A stretch of 64,000 nucleotides of DNA. Source: Sitta carolinensis. Lineage: Eukaryota > Chordata > Aves > Passeriformes > Sittidae. The translations under genes were made by a program, and so were the position numbers. Below are positions 1 through 11,958 of the stretch, one piece after another (within the stretch, counting starts at the first letter, position 1; each line of letters opens with the position of its first letter). The stretch is taken from contig JAVUNC010000004.1 of assembly GCA_032173965.1 (NCBI GenBank), positions 28,281,501-28,345,500 on the forward strand. Reading direction: 5' to 3'. Below the pieces are notes generated by a model. It saw only the letters and a list, made by a program, of their open reading frames with translations, ran no database searches and was not told the DNA's origin.

Positions 1-1745
1 AACTATAACTACTCTTCTTATTTTCAACTTGACTGGAAATTCTTTAGTATTTCTGCAAATTGGATCAAACCATGAATAAATACAATTTTCTTTTATGTCC
101 TATCATTAATTCCCATCTTGTCCAAATACTTAAGAGTTTTCACAGGAGCTTGCTGAACTATTTTGTTTCTTTTCATGAAGTTTGTTGTGTTACTGAAGCT
201 TGTGGATATTTTGCTAGTGACCTCAGTGGGAGAAGAGTTCTAGCCTCATTAATGAACAGGATTATTTTGTCCAAGTCAGCAAAACGTCAGTCACCTCTAG
301 GGTAAATTTGGTCAGTTAAAGAAATTATTATCCACGTGAATTTTATAGTTAGCATGGTTAACTTCCTAATGGTTAAGAAAGATAGATCCTCTTGCTTGTA
401 AAATGCTTAGTGTTGAGACCAGGTTAGACTGGTAAAATGTTATTATGTAAAAAAATAGTTTTCACAAGTTTTCTTCAATTTTGCATCCTAGAATGTTTTA
501 CTTATATAGTTGTGAAACACCTAAAATGTCTGTGATATCTCAGTTTTTAAATTAATGTCTTTTCAAGTATATTCACCATAGACTAATGTTGGAAGTTTTT
601 CCTTTCTAATTTCAGTCATTGTGCAGTTCAGTCCTTTGTACTTTCATAAATAGTGAGTTAAAAGTTGCTTCCTACTTAACCCTTATTTAAATCCTGTTTA
701 TACCTCAAAATGGCTAAAAAGTAAGTGCAGGTGAGGTAATGACCAGTAATCTGAGATCCAGGAGGGTCACATGGTTGGTATTCCAAAGATTAAAGAATTT
801 TTAAAATCTTTAATCTTTTAAATTCGTTAAAGATTTTTAGAAATTGTGGGGAACTTAATTGCATTCTTCAGCTAAGGTTACTGGAAACTACTACTATGAA
901 GGAACAGGTAAATTATAATTGGTGGGCTGTAGACAAAATTGACATTCTGCACAAAATGTGATACTGAGATGAGAACAGACTGCACAAATTCTTAGCTTTT
1001 AAGGATGAAGAAGTTGGGAATACAAATTGCTAGAGAGAGCAGACAAAATTAGAAAGGAAATTTCTCCACAAACATTTGGAGAAAAGTGATTTTTTAAATG
1101 TATGGTTTGTATCTAACTGTCCTGCCTTTTTTTTTCCCCTATACTTAAATGAATAGGAGAATCAGAGAAAGAAATTAACAGCTTAAGGTCAAAGAAACAG
1201 AAACTGCTCATTCCTTTTATGTTGAAATTCCTAAAAGGATAGAGGCAAGTGTGACATATAAAAGTAAGAAGTATCTGGTTTGAAACAGTATTGGCCAATG
1301 AAATGTCATTGAATGCCCTATGTATGGTTATTATGGATCATTTTCTCATTTTCAATAGAAGCTAAAGATCTGAGACTGGTGCTTTCTTAAATGTACTTTG
1401 GTTTTTTGCAAATTCTGTAGCTGTCTAATTTCTGGAATGAGAGCAATTTGCGAATAGAACACCATCAAGCTTAGAAGTTCAGCAAGTTTAAAACAGTTCT
1501 TGTTTCATACAAAGTTGTACTACCTGATTATATATGCAAAAATTAAAAATCTACTATAAAATATGTGTCCTCTTATCAGTGTAATGTATTATTTTGCTAT
1601 GTCATCTCTTCCACTGACACAAAATAGGCTGCAGAACTGCATCTGTAATAGAGAAAAGAAAACTTCCTTAATGTCAGATTAAGGATATGGTAGTTCATAT
1701 CTTTGAAATCATTTTACTTAGTCTTTTATTTGATTGATTTTTCAG
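1..1745 (+). other. ADGRB3 intron, upstream of exon A
   Basis: AT-rich unique-looking sequence with no recognisable gene or mobile element. It ends in the acceptor of exon A. A 12-bp perfect inverted repeat lies at 785-818. Short open frames here look random. Confidence 0.7.
785..818. repeat. 12-bp inverted repeat, hairpin potential
   Basis: AAAGATTAAAGA at 785-796 and its exact reverse complement TCTTTAATCTTT at 807-818, separated by a 10-nt AT-only loop. The arms contain little G or C, so the hairpin would be weak. Confidence 0.7.
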
Positions 1746-1814
1746 AACTTCTTTCAAATCATAAGTAATCTCTTAGATGAAGAAAACAAAGAGAAATGGG
1801 AAGATGCGCAACAG
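1746..1814 (+). CDS. ADGRB3: ADGRB3 coding exon A (GAIN domain)
   Basis: A 69-nt exon, phase 0 at both ends, encoding 23 residues that begin [20 protein letters not shown] and end AQQ. The acceptor is a pyrimidine-rich tract ending TTTTTCAG; the donor is CAG|GTAAGA, close to consensus. The peptide matches the BAI3 segment just before [10 protein letters not shown], in the helical part (subdomain A) of the extracellular GAIN domain. Charged and hydrophobic residues alternate as in an amphipathic helix. The open reading frame is too short to stand out without the splice sites; the call rests on recognising the protein and on exact joining to exon B. The preceding exon is not in the window. Confidence 0.95.
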
Positions 1815-2338
1815 GTAAGATTTGACAAAATTTAATATATGGTTTCAGAAACCAAATTAAAGATGTACTCTGCTGTAGTTGAAAGGAAATCCTAAGTGAG
1901 ATAATATTTGGGGAAAAAAAATCATCTTTTTCAAAAAGGAGCAATTCCAGGACACACTGGCAAATTCCTTATATTCCAATTATATTTAGAATATAAGTTG
2001 CTTCTCTTGATAAAAACAGATTTTTATTAACATTTCATAGGATTATTCACTATGTCTTTGCTTTGGACATTGTAATGAAGTACATTCAACAGCTGAAAAA
2101 TGATACTGAGGGCTAGCTGCCGTGCTGCTTTAAACACAATACGTCAGACCTCACCCAAAAACCTCATACGACACCCCTGAACAACTTACAGAAATGCAAA
2201 CGGTAAACCTTTCACATTGGAAGAAGAGTTTTGATCCTCAGGACTGACAAATTTCTGGACTAGGATAGGATGATAATATTTTATAAAGTAGGAAAGTCTA
2301 GCAAAAATCATGAAGGTATGATAAAAGAGTTTAAAATT

Positions 2339-2344
<6 letters not shown>

Positions 2345-2378
<34 letters not shown>
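2345..2378. repeat. Poly-T tract of 34 nt
   Basis: An uninterrupted run of 34 T. It could be the A-tail of a minus-strand retrocopy, but I recognise no retrocopy body beside it, so a simple mononucleotide repeat is the safer call. The run length is prone to polymorphism and assembly error. Confidence 0.9.
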
Positions 2379-2381
<3 letters not shown>

Positions 2382-5227
2382 TGGATACAAGAATTCCCTA
2401 CATGCTTATACCAAGAACTTACTGGACAATGTTAAGATTTGTGTTCATGAAAATGACCATAAGTAATACTGTCAGATTTATTCAGGTACAAATAACACTG
2501 ACAGTGGGGATGAATATGATTATGTAAAGAGGAAAATTTTAGGGGATTCTTAAAGGCAGGGAAACATTTCTTTATGAAGAATGATTAAACAAAGCAAGAT
2601 ATTTCAGTATGGAAAAGAGTCAAGTGCACTTATTTGCAATAGAGGCTTTTAAAATCAGGAATCATTTGGAGAATGTGGTGCAGGAATGCTTAATCTACTC
2701 ACTTGTACTTCTTGTAAAATAACTAAAGGACATCAAATAGTGGGAAATTCAGAATGAATACAGGAGATACTTATTCTGTAGAAGGCTACCTTGCAGAACT
2801 TCTTGTTACTGAAAAGACACACCTTTAGAAAGGTAAATAGGCAAATTGAGAGAAAAACTGGTTTTGCTTAAGGCAGTCTTTTGGCAAAAATAATCCTAAA
2901 GTCTGGGCAAGATTTTCCAAGCAAGTATCACTATGCTTCTGACACTTTATACTCTTCCTTAGACATCAACTTTTTACCACTGTCAAAGGCAAGAAAACAG
3001 CTTACATAGATCTTTGCTCTACTCTCGTACGGTCATTGGGACTGTTATATAGATACTTGAAATTTGTTCACTGTTCATGTTATTCTTAAAAAATCACAAG
3101 GTGTTTAAAGATCTTTGAAGCTATATACTCTCAGTTCTTGAATTCATGTTTATTATATCACTAAGAAAGGGAAGATCAGGACTTTTCACAGCTAATTCAA
3201 ACCTTGAAGTAGGCACATGATGCTGCAGGTGACCTAATATGATTCAGCTGTGATTCTTTTGCTGTTTTTCTGTTCCTCTCTATGAGGGCCAGATACAAAA
3301 AGAGACAAAGTGTGTAATTTTCTTTAGTGGTAATGGATGGAAGCAGCAAAATAACATGCATGTGGGCCGTTTCCACAAACAACACCAAGATAGGGAAACC
3401 AATACTAAGCAATTATTTTAGCCCCACTAATAAACAGACATGATACCACTCCTATGTTATCAACCTTGTCTACTCCTCCATCTTGCCGTGCCATGTCATC
3501 CACCTGACCCTGAAGATTTGGGGATGACAGCACCTAAGAGGAAATTCTGAGAATGTGGAGACAAAGAGGCAACAGTAAATCTCAAGTTCCCTCTTTTCAT
3601 TGCCGCTCATAAAAGGAGTGCTGTTGAAGAGAGGGAACGAATTATTTCTGCTTTTCCATAGCTGCTTCTCTCTGCCTGGTAAATCGCTGTCTCACAGACC
3701 TAGGTACAGCAGGAACCCAAAAAAACAAGATGAGCTGAACATAGGAGTAGTGGGGCCATAGGTTTCTGTTTGCAAGCTAGGGGATTCCCTAGATCTTAGA
3801 CTACTGAGATATGACCCCCCAAAAAAACTAATGTCACTGGTCTTATTACTGTTCTTGTTCAGTTACATAAGCCCGCTCAAAGAAACTGGAAGGAAGCAGC
3901 TCTTCATAACAGCTTGGAGGCACTAGTGAATAAAGTCAGTCCTGTTTCTTGTTCAGCCAATCAGCTTAATTTTCAGTAATGAAACCTTGCAAGCCTAGGT
4001 GCAGTCTAAGCAACCTTTTTGCCAGCTTGCATAGTTTTCTTAAACTCCACAGCTACTGTTAGCATAGATCTCTTAGCCTGTTTTTTAGATTCTTTGCTGG
4101 AAAGAAAATGTTACTGTCAGCAAATTGCTGACTTTCAATCACATGTAGAGCTGCAATGCCTCAGCACATCTGTTTTTCTAGCTGAAATGCCAACAGTTGA
4201 TAATCATTAATTACAGGTTATATAGTGTTCAGATAAGCAGCACCCACTTTAATACTTGCCTTTTTTTTAAGAGCTGATGTTAAGCCCTGCACACAGGAAG
4301 CCATTTCAATCCACAATGTGTAAGTTTATACTGGAGTTTCAAATCATGGGAACTATTCTGCATATTCTTCATTAAGATCTGCTGGAATCCTATTGATTAA
4401 CCAGATACATAAAAAAGTGGAGTACCTGCTCAACTGAGTGCTCAGCAGTTTATTACAATACAATTTTATATGCAAGAAGAAGAGTTTAAAATAATCTCAC
4501 TGAAATTTTTCTGTAGTACATAATCTGTGAGTATGTGTGCTTTGATGCAAAAACCACATTACTACCTCATTAAATCATCATTAGGTAAATGGAAATTAAG
4601 TCTCTGTCTTGAAGCAGCATTTTCAACCTGTTAGGATCATAATTGTCACAACAAATTCTTCTTCTGCCCTACCTTATATAAAAATCCATGTAGAATACAA
4701 AGCACCTTGTGAAAATCTCTATCCTGAACCAAGCAACTATGGATCTAGATAGATGGAGCAAGATGAAGATGGAGTGAAGCATGCTGGAATTTTTAGTCTC
4801 TGTAAGCTTTTTTTAATCTGCAGTCCCAGTAGTAGAAAGAATGGGTTGAATATTGCTTATAAAGTGAAATTTGGAAATTTCACTGATATGAAGAAAAAAT
4901 CACCATGAACAGGTCATCCATTATTTTTCAGTTGCAAGATACTGTGCTACTAAAAATTGTCCTGTTCATAACAGTCAATAAAAAGCAAAATTTTTTTTTT
5001 ACATATGCGATACGAACAGAACTTTTAGTCTTTTTAAAAACTGTTATGATCTCTAATGGTGTTTTGTTGATGAATCATTATTGCTAAATATTAAAGAAAG
5101 TGTTTTTCTTAGGAGCTTACAGCTTTGCAAATTATATTTCTTGGAAGTGTGTTTTCTATCATTTTAAAAACCAAAGTGAGAGGCTACATTAGCAATGCCA
5201 AGGCTACTGCAATTTATTTTAGTTTAC

Positions 5228-5700
5228 TCTGTCCAGTTCTGGGCTCTTCAGTACAAGACACAAAGTAATGGAATGAGCCCAGAAAAATGCCCTGAAGTTG
5301 TTTAAGGGATTAGAGCATTAGATCTGCAAGGATAGGCTGAAATAGCTGACTCTATTTTGCTTGGAAACATGAAAATATTAAAAGTTCCTGAAAGGGAAGA
5401 AGGGTAAAGAAGACTGAGCCAAATCTCAGTGGTGTCCATTGACAGAATAAAAACCAAGGGGCAAAAATTAAAATACAGAAAATGCCATTCATGTATAAGA
5501 AAAGCTTTGGCAGTGTGAGTGATTGAATTCTAGAATATGCTGCACAGTCAAGCTCGGAGGTCATCTTCCTGGGAGACATTCAGAATCAACTGGATGTGTT
5601 CCTGGGCAACTTGCTAGAGCTGATCTTGCTTTGCACAGTGGGTTGAACTAGATGATTTCCACTGGCTCTGTCTCACCTCCGTTATTCTATGATTCTGCTA
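5228..5700 (+). mobile_element. CR1 LINE, 5'-truncated 3' end, sense on +
   Basis: The text follows the avian CR1 3' region: it starts at CTGTCCAGTTCTGGGCTC, passes through a degenerate end of the ORF2 region, and finishes with GGGTTGAACTAGATGATTTC and TATTCTATGATTCTG, the CR1 3'-terminal octamer-type repeat. Heavy 5' truncation is usual for CR1. There are many substitutions and no useful open frame, so it is an old copy. Confidence 0.88.
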
Positions 5701-6197
5701 CTCTGCATCAGCAATGAAAATAGTACTACCAGTAAAAATTTAGCTTACTACAACAAAGGTTATAATACTGTCAAGGCCACAGTAAGATTTGCATTACTGT
5801 TTGTATCAGTAGTTCTGAAGTTACTGAAGATATCTTCAGAGGAAGGAAGAGTATTTTAATTAGATTTATTCTGTAATATGAAATGCTTTAACCATTAATG
5901 AAAGTAATGCCACTAAGTTTTTGATAAATGTAGTGACTTAGCAGAAACACTTTCCACAGTTCCAGTGCACAGTTCATTTCACATAACTTTATGGGACGTA
6001 GTGTCTTTTTATATGAAGATTTAATAGCAAAATGGTTATTTTACAGTAACAGAAAGTATTTAGTATTGAAACTTGGGAAGAGCTGTTTGACCGTTACTTC
6101 TCAATTTGCTTTTGATGGCATTTGGATTTTATTTGAATTTGCAGCTGTAGACATTTTGATCTTATAGTAAATGTCATGTCTGACCTTCCTTTTTTAG

Positions 6198-6306
6198 ATC
6201 TATCCAGGCTCAGTGGAGTTAATGCAGGTGATTGAAGATTTTATACACATTGTTGGAATGGGGATGATGGACTTTCAGAATTCATACCTAATGACTGGAA
6301 ATGTAG
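6198..6306 (+). CDS. ADGRB3: ADGRB3 coding exon B (GAIN domain)
   Basis: A 109-nt exon entering in phase 0 and leaving one base (g) of a split valine codon. It encodes [20 protein letters not shown] followed by [16 protein letters not shown]. The acceptor is CTTCCTTTTTTAG and the donor is GTAG|GTAAGAAA. It lies in helical subdomain A of the GAIN domain; the FIHIVG stretch with conserved M, F and Y residues is characteristic of the BAI subfamily. The exon is followed by the largest intron of the window (6307-36602). Because it ends on the first base of a GTN codon, any downstream exon starting TG would restore valine. Exon C does this, and so does a cryptic exon candidate at 23965. Confidence 0.96.
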
Positions 6307-8617
6307 GTAAGAAATTGAAATTTCTTCAATCAAATTTATGACCTATTGAAAATGAGAAGTCCCAAGTATGTACTCTAGAGTTTCTGCTTCTGTCACAATC
6401 CCGATTGGGCTGCTCCTCCTCCAACAGATTATCTGTTACTTGGTTATCCACTCTCTGGTTTAACACATGCAGAATGGTTTACACATTGGATTTTTTTATA
6501 ATCATACCTCAAGATCTAAATACAAAGTTTTAGAATCAAATTTAAGAAAATACTCACCAGAATACTATGAACTATAGGTACATGTTTCCAGTATATATAG
6601 TTAATTCTACTTAACTATATTAGTTAAATGCTAATTTATAAAACTTTGCTAATTAAGATAGCAATCATATATGTAATAACTTGGGAATTGTTTCTTTTAT
6701 TGACATTGTCTTTTAATATTCCATTCTGCCAAAGAACAGTCTTTGCACATCTTATGGTGTGATAATAATCAGAATAGATAAATAATTTTAAAAAATATAC
6801 ATTAGTTGCCAAAATAATTAAAGCCTAGAATTTCTTATGTTAGATTTTTATATGTGTAACAGTTTTGAAATTTTATTCAGATTTTTTTTTCAAACTTTGT
6901 TTTTGCTACTGGTGAGTTACCAGGTAATAGTCATATAATAACAAATATCAAATATAAAAATGCCTGGCGACTCAATTGCATTTATTAGTAGTCATAAATG
7001 AGCTGCAATATAAAAGCCTTTATTAAAAATTGAACTAAAAATATTAGTTTGAAAAGCTATTCTCTAATAATTTCATCTTTGTTTAGTACCTTTGTTATTC
7101 AATTAACTTGCCATAGCTGCATTTTTATAGTGCCAGGAAAGTATTAGGAAGTTATATGTAAGAAATAAATCCAAAATATGTGTTTGTCTGATAGGAAAAC
7201 TTCTTGTGTCAATACATTTTTTTCAGATTTTAAATTAGAATCTTTCTGCACATAAACATGTCAGTCAGTTCTTCAGCAAGTCATTAGAATGAGTAACAAA
7301 ATATGGTCATTTTGAAATTAGTTGGTGGATTAAAACATGGAAAATGTTGCATTGTCCTTATTGAATATTTAGCTTGCTGCTCTACAATAATAAATATGTT
7401 CTCCAGTTCATAGTACAGAGTGACAGGACTGTAAACTCAAGTCCCTATAAGGCACAACCTTGTACTGAAGACATGTCAAAAAACTCCCCCAGAAGAACTC
7501 TGGAAGTCTTTAAATGTTTAAAACATTGCAGTTACCAGTGCAATTTAATCAGTGATCTATTATTTTTGTGGTACTACTGTTTGCACTGTAATACCACTTA
7601 AAGCTTTTTCCAGTTGTCTGTTTTTCATTACGCTAGACCCTGCACAAATTTATAAAGGAAAGTATCTTTTCTGAAATGTTTGTTCCATGACATTTTTTTG
7701 ACAAAATAAAATGATGATCTTATTTAAAGAGCACAGTCCTTGCTGCTTGGCACATTGTAGTACATTCTAATTTGTTCGTCCTCTGAAAAATGTGGAAAAA
7801 AAATCAAACGGGAAAATGCATTCAAATTAAGAAGATGCATTCAAATAATCTGTGTCTCTACATATTCATGGCTTCACATGGGAAACAGCAACAACATTTC
7901 AGTTGAATCAGAAACTGCGCTGTGCACTGGCTGGTTTAGATAGCCGTAGAAACTTTACAGTCTTTCTTTTGATAATCTTCCCCCATATAAGATATTTTTA
8001 GGTGCTCAGGAGGTCTGTTCTTAACGATAAAACCATCAAAGGAATAGAAAAAACCTAAGAAATGAATGATGAAAACTAAAAATGAATTTATAGGTTTAAT
8101 CGGACTACCTAGCTCTGTGCCTTGATATATTGGCATGAGTTTATCCTCCCTATGCTCGGTCAGCCATCAAAAAAAGGACAGGGTCACTGTGGTGCTAATC
8201 ATTGATCATGATACTTGAGCTCAGGTGACATGCTGAGATGGGGACAGAGGGCTGTTATCAGCAAGAAGTAATTTCTTATTTTTCCTAACAAGAAAAGAAT
8301 GTATCTGGAATAATTCAGTTTTAGTGTAGTTGTCCTCTGGGCATTGGCATAACTGTCTGAATGCCTACATACTTGAGTTTTAGGAAATATTTTTGTTGCT
8401 CTCAATTGAAAAGAATAAGCTATGCCGTTTTTAACTGGTCAGAAAGTAATTATTCCACACCAAGATTTTATAAATGTGTGAATTCTTATCTATAATATTC
8501 TTTTAATCTAATAATATTCTTTTAAGTCAGCAAACACATTTAATGCAGGAAGCAGATATTGTGCATAATTGAGACCAAAATTTTACCTATATTCATCTTT
8601 AAACAAAAAAATCCAAT

Positions 8618-9935
8618 AGTTCATAGAATAAAACCATAGAACTGTTTGGGTTAGAAGATACATTTTCAACTCACTCTGGTTTCTCAGAACTCCATCACTT
8701 CTGACCCTGAAGGTTTCCAAAGATGGGGTGTCTTCTACTACCTCTCTGGGAAACCCATTTCAGTGTTTACCCATCCTTATTGTAAAAACACTTTTCCTTA
8801 TATCTAGTCTAAATTTATCCTGTTTAGGTTAAAACCATCACCCCTTGTCCTATTGCAATAGCCCATGCTAAAAAGTTTGTTCATCTTTCTTATAGGCCCC
8901 CTTTAGATAGTGAAAGGCTGCAATAAGCTTTACCTGAAGCACTCTCTTCCAGGCTGAAGGGCCCCAACTCTCTCAGCCTGTTTTCATAGCAGCAGTGCTC
9001 CAGCCCCCTGATCATTTTTCTGGCCCTCTTCTGGACCCACTCAAACAGATTCATGTCCTTCCTGTGCTGATGACTTCAGGGCTGGATGCAGCAGTGCGGG
9101 GGAGGGGGGGGTGGGTCTCACCAGAGTCGAGGGGCAGGGTCACCTCCCTCAACCTCCCTCACCCTGCTGGCCCTGTTTCTTTGGTTGCAGTTCAGGATAC
9201 AGTTGGCTTTCTGGCTTTTCCGCATTGCCAGCTCAGGTCTAGCCTTTGATCCCCAGTATCCCCAAGTCCTGCTCCTCAGGGCTGCTCTCAATCAGTTCAT
9301 CCCTTCAGCCTTTGTTGATGCCAGAGGTTGGGTAGCAGCAACCCAGGTACATCACCATGCACTTGGATTAGTTGAACCTCTTGAGATTCCCATGGGCCCA
9401 GTTTTTGAGCTTTTCCAGGTCCCTGTGGATGGCATCCCATCATTCAGGTGTGTCAACAACACCACTCAGCTCGGTGTCTCCTACAGACTTGCTGGTGATG
9501 CATTTGATACCTTTGTCATTGATGAAGATGTTAAACAGTACTCGTTCCAGCACAACCTCCTGAGGGACACCACTTATCATCAGTGTACAGCATGATACTG
9601 AGCCATGAACTGCTACCCACTGGGTGTGACCGACCAAATTCTAATCCATCAGAAAGTCCCCCCATTAAATCCTTATCTCTCCAATTTAGAGAGAAGGATG
9701 TTGTTGGGACCATGTCAAATGTTTTACAGAAGTCCAGAGGGCATCCATAGCTCTTCTCTTGTCCACTGATGCAGTCACTCCATCACAGAAAACCACTAAG
9801 CTGGTTAGGCAGGACTTGCCCAAGGTGAAGCTGTTTTGCTGTTTTTAATCACCTCCCTGTCCTCCTTTTGCCTTAGAATAGTTTCTATGAGGTTTCCAGG
9901 CACAGATGAGAGGCTAACAGGGGTCCTATTTAATA
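8618..9935 (-). mobile_element. CR1 LINE fragment, sense on minus strand
   Basis: The + strand reads as the antisense of avian CR1. The 3' terminus is at the left (TTCATAGAATAAAACCATAG); next come the ORF2 C-terminal region (CTGGCCCTCTTCTGGACCC, AGGACACCACTTATCATC) and the reverse-transcriptase region at the right. Minus-strand frames at 9440-9637 and 9531-9713 keep RT-like blocks such as GVPQ and VLFNIFIND, but the FADDTKL catalytic block is degraded to a GDTEL form and the frame is broken. About 1.3 kb remains. The G-rich run at 9098-9115 lies inside it. Confidence 0.9.
9098..9115 (+). other. G-rich run inside CR1, possible quadruplex
   Basis: GGGGGAGGGGGGGGTGGG: long G runs separated by single bases, enough guanines for four G-triplets. 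It arose inside the CR1 copy and is probably incidental. Confidence 0.5.
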
Positions 9936-10870
9936 AATAGTTATTTACCATAAAATATTCTCTCAACATCTTTGCATACTTTAAATGCTTTTGGCTGTGT
10001 TTTAATTTTCAAGTCACTTTAAACTTCAGAAAAAATATTCTAAATATGAACCAAATATGAATGAAATATGAGCTGCTTCTTGTCAGAGAAAAAAAAATCC
10101 AGTTTTGTTACAAATTTCACAGTAATGCAGTCAGTTCTTGGTTTCCTTCTACTAATTTCAGTTTGCAAGTTCATTGCTAATTGAATGACATTTCTAATTG
10201 AATAGTAGTTGATATAAAATTTGAGCACCTAATTGTGTTTCACAGGTACACTAAAGCCCTGAGATCTTCCAAAGAGGGGGTTTCATTTTCTCTTTTTTTT
10301 CAAGACCCAGAAATAAGTAGTTGTGGCTTAAAAAGTTACTACACAACAGCCATGCTGCAATGACTTTCCATTGCACATTCTCAGTGTGCATGACAAATGG
10401 GAAGTGATGAAAGCCTAGCATACATTAACATGTAGGCTATCATAAGTCCCATTATAATATATTTGAAAATAGCTAAGAAGACTGAAAGGACATTTGCCAT
10501 GCCCCTGTTAAACTTTTCATTGTGATGGCTTTTAACACAGATTTTTCATTTCTTCTGAACAGAACATCAAAGACTGGTTTCAAATCCAGATAATCCATTA
10601 TCTGCACTTTATTGGGTTATTGAGGAAACTCAGTCAATTCAAATGCATTTCCATTAAAGCAAGGCCCGTCTCCTATTAGCGTTCCCCTCAAGGATAGCAA
10701 ATATACTACAAAAAAACTTAACAAATGTAAAAGCAACAATTTTCTTTGTCTGTTTATGGTGCGGACGGATGGTATATATGTTTTATCATTGTGCTCTGTA
10801 TTATATTCCTTTATGACATGATTAGGTGAAGTAAAAGCCTCTGATAGGAGGCAGAAGCCTCCTTCCTCAT

Positions 10871-10914
10871 CCTGCTCTTTTTCTTCTTCTTCCTCCACCT
10901 CCTCCTCCTCCAGA
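10871..10914. repeat. Pyrimidine tract (TTC/TCC)n
   Basis: An almost pure pyrimidine tract mixing TTC and TCC triplets. On the minus strand it reads as a run of Glu codons, which explains an acidic open frame there (10617-11060) that is not a gene. Confidence 0.85.
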
Positions 10915-11908
10915 CCAGCTGAGCAGGCACACAAAAATGTTAGTGTGAACAAACAGAAGCTTTTGCTATCACTCAGAGCCCCTGAATTCACGGAAAACAC
11001 AGACCCACCTGCAAGGATACAACATGCAGTGGGACAAGAGCTGTTAAACTGTGCTACCATTTTCTGTTACCAGTGGCTCTCAGTTTTGTCTGTTTTAAAA
11101 GATGAGTTCCTGATTTTAGATTAAAGAATTAATCTTGGCTTTTAATAGCCTTTTGAATTTTTCTTTTAAGCACAAAGACCAGACCTGAGCAAATCTCAGT
11201 CCTTGGCTGATTTAAGTTCTCATCACAGTGATCCATTAAGAGTTTTGAAGATATGTAATAAAAGGTGAACTGCTATTAAGAAATATTCAACCTTTAACTT
11301 AAAAAGAAAATTTCTAACTGGAAGATTGGAGTGCCACAGGCATAGCTGTCTTTATAGATACAGGTGGAATGTTGTACTGGATATAGGGAGGAGTATTAGG
11401 AGATAAGTATTTCTATGGCAGATTTGGATTCTTTTGTAAGGGAAAATTTTTCTGGTGTTGTCAAATAAATTTCCTTAAGAGCAGTAGCCAAAAAAAAAAA
11501 TGGTTAAAGGACACTGTTGTCAAAAATCAAGCTTACAGCTCTAAGATTATATTAATGAAAAACCAAATAATCTTGACAAGCAATATGTTGTCATGGATGT
11601 TATTTAGAACTGAAAGGAAAAATAAATGAGAATTTTCAGGATGTGAAAAGCCACTTTCTGTTAATGTTCATTTTATGAAAACTGATGTTTCAATGACCAA
11701 TAATTTAAAAAAATGTGCAAAGTTACTTAGACTAGTCAGAAGTGGGAAAACTGAAGATTTCCAGGAGGTACAGCAAAATGTAAAGGAGAGGATATACACT
11801 GTCAGATTAAATTCAGTTTTGACAGAGCATTTAAGAGGGAATAGATCAAACCATTCAGAGAAAATAAGAGCATTAGCGTTCAAAACTAGCAGTCTAAAGA
11901 AAATACAG

Positions 11909-11958
11909 GGTTTTTTGGGTTTTTTTTTTGTTTGTTTTGTTTTTTTGTTTTTTTACTT
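11909..11958. repeat. T-rich low-complexity run
   Basis: Runs of T broken by single or triple G (GGGTTTTTTTTTTG, then GTTTG units). Simple low-complexity sequence. Confidence 0.8.

Larger units (their letters stand above)
1815..6197 (+). other. ADGRB3 intron A-B
   Basis: An intron of 4383 bp. It contains a 34-nt poly-T tract (2345-2378) and a CR1 tail (5228-5700). The rest is AT-rich sequence in which I see no gene, RNA or recognisable repeat. Confidence 0.85.

Noticed and set aside
10617..11060. 147-codon minus-strand frame with a poly-Glu run
   Set aside because: The acidic run is the translation of a TTC/TCC pyrimidine tract. The rest lacks protein-like features, and no splice or promoter context was found.
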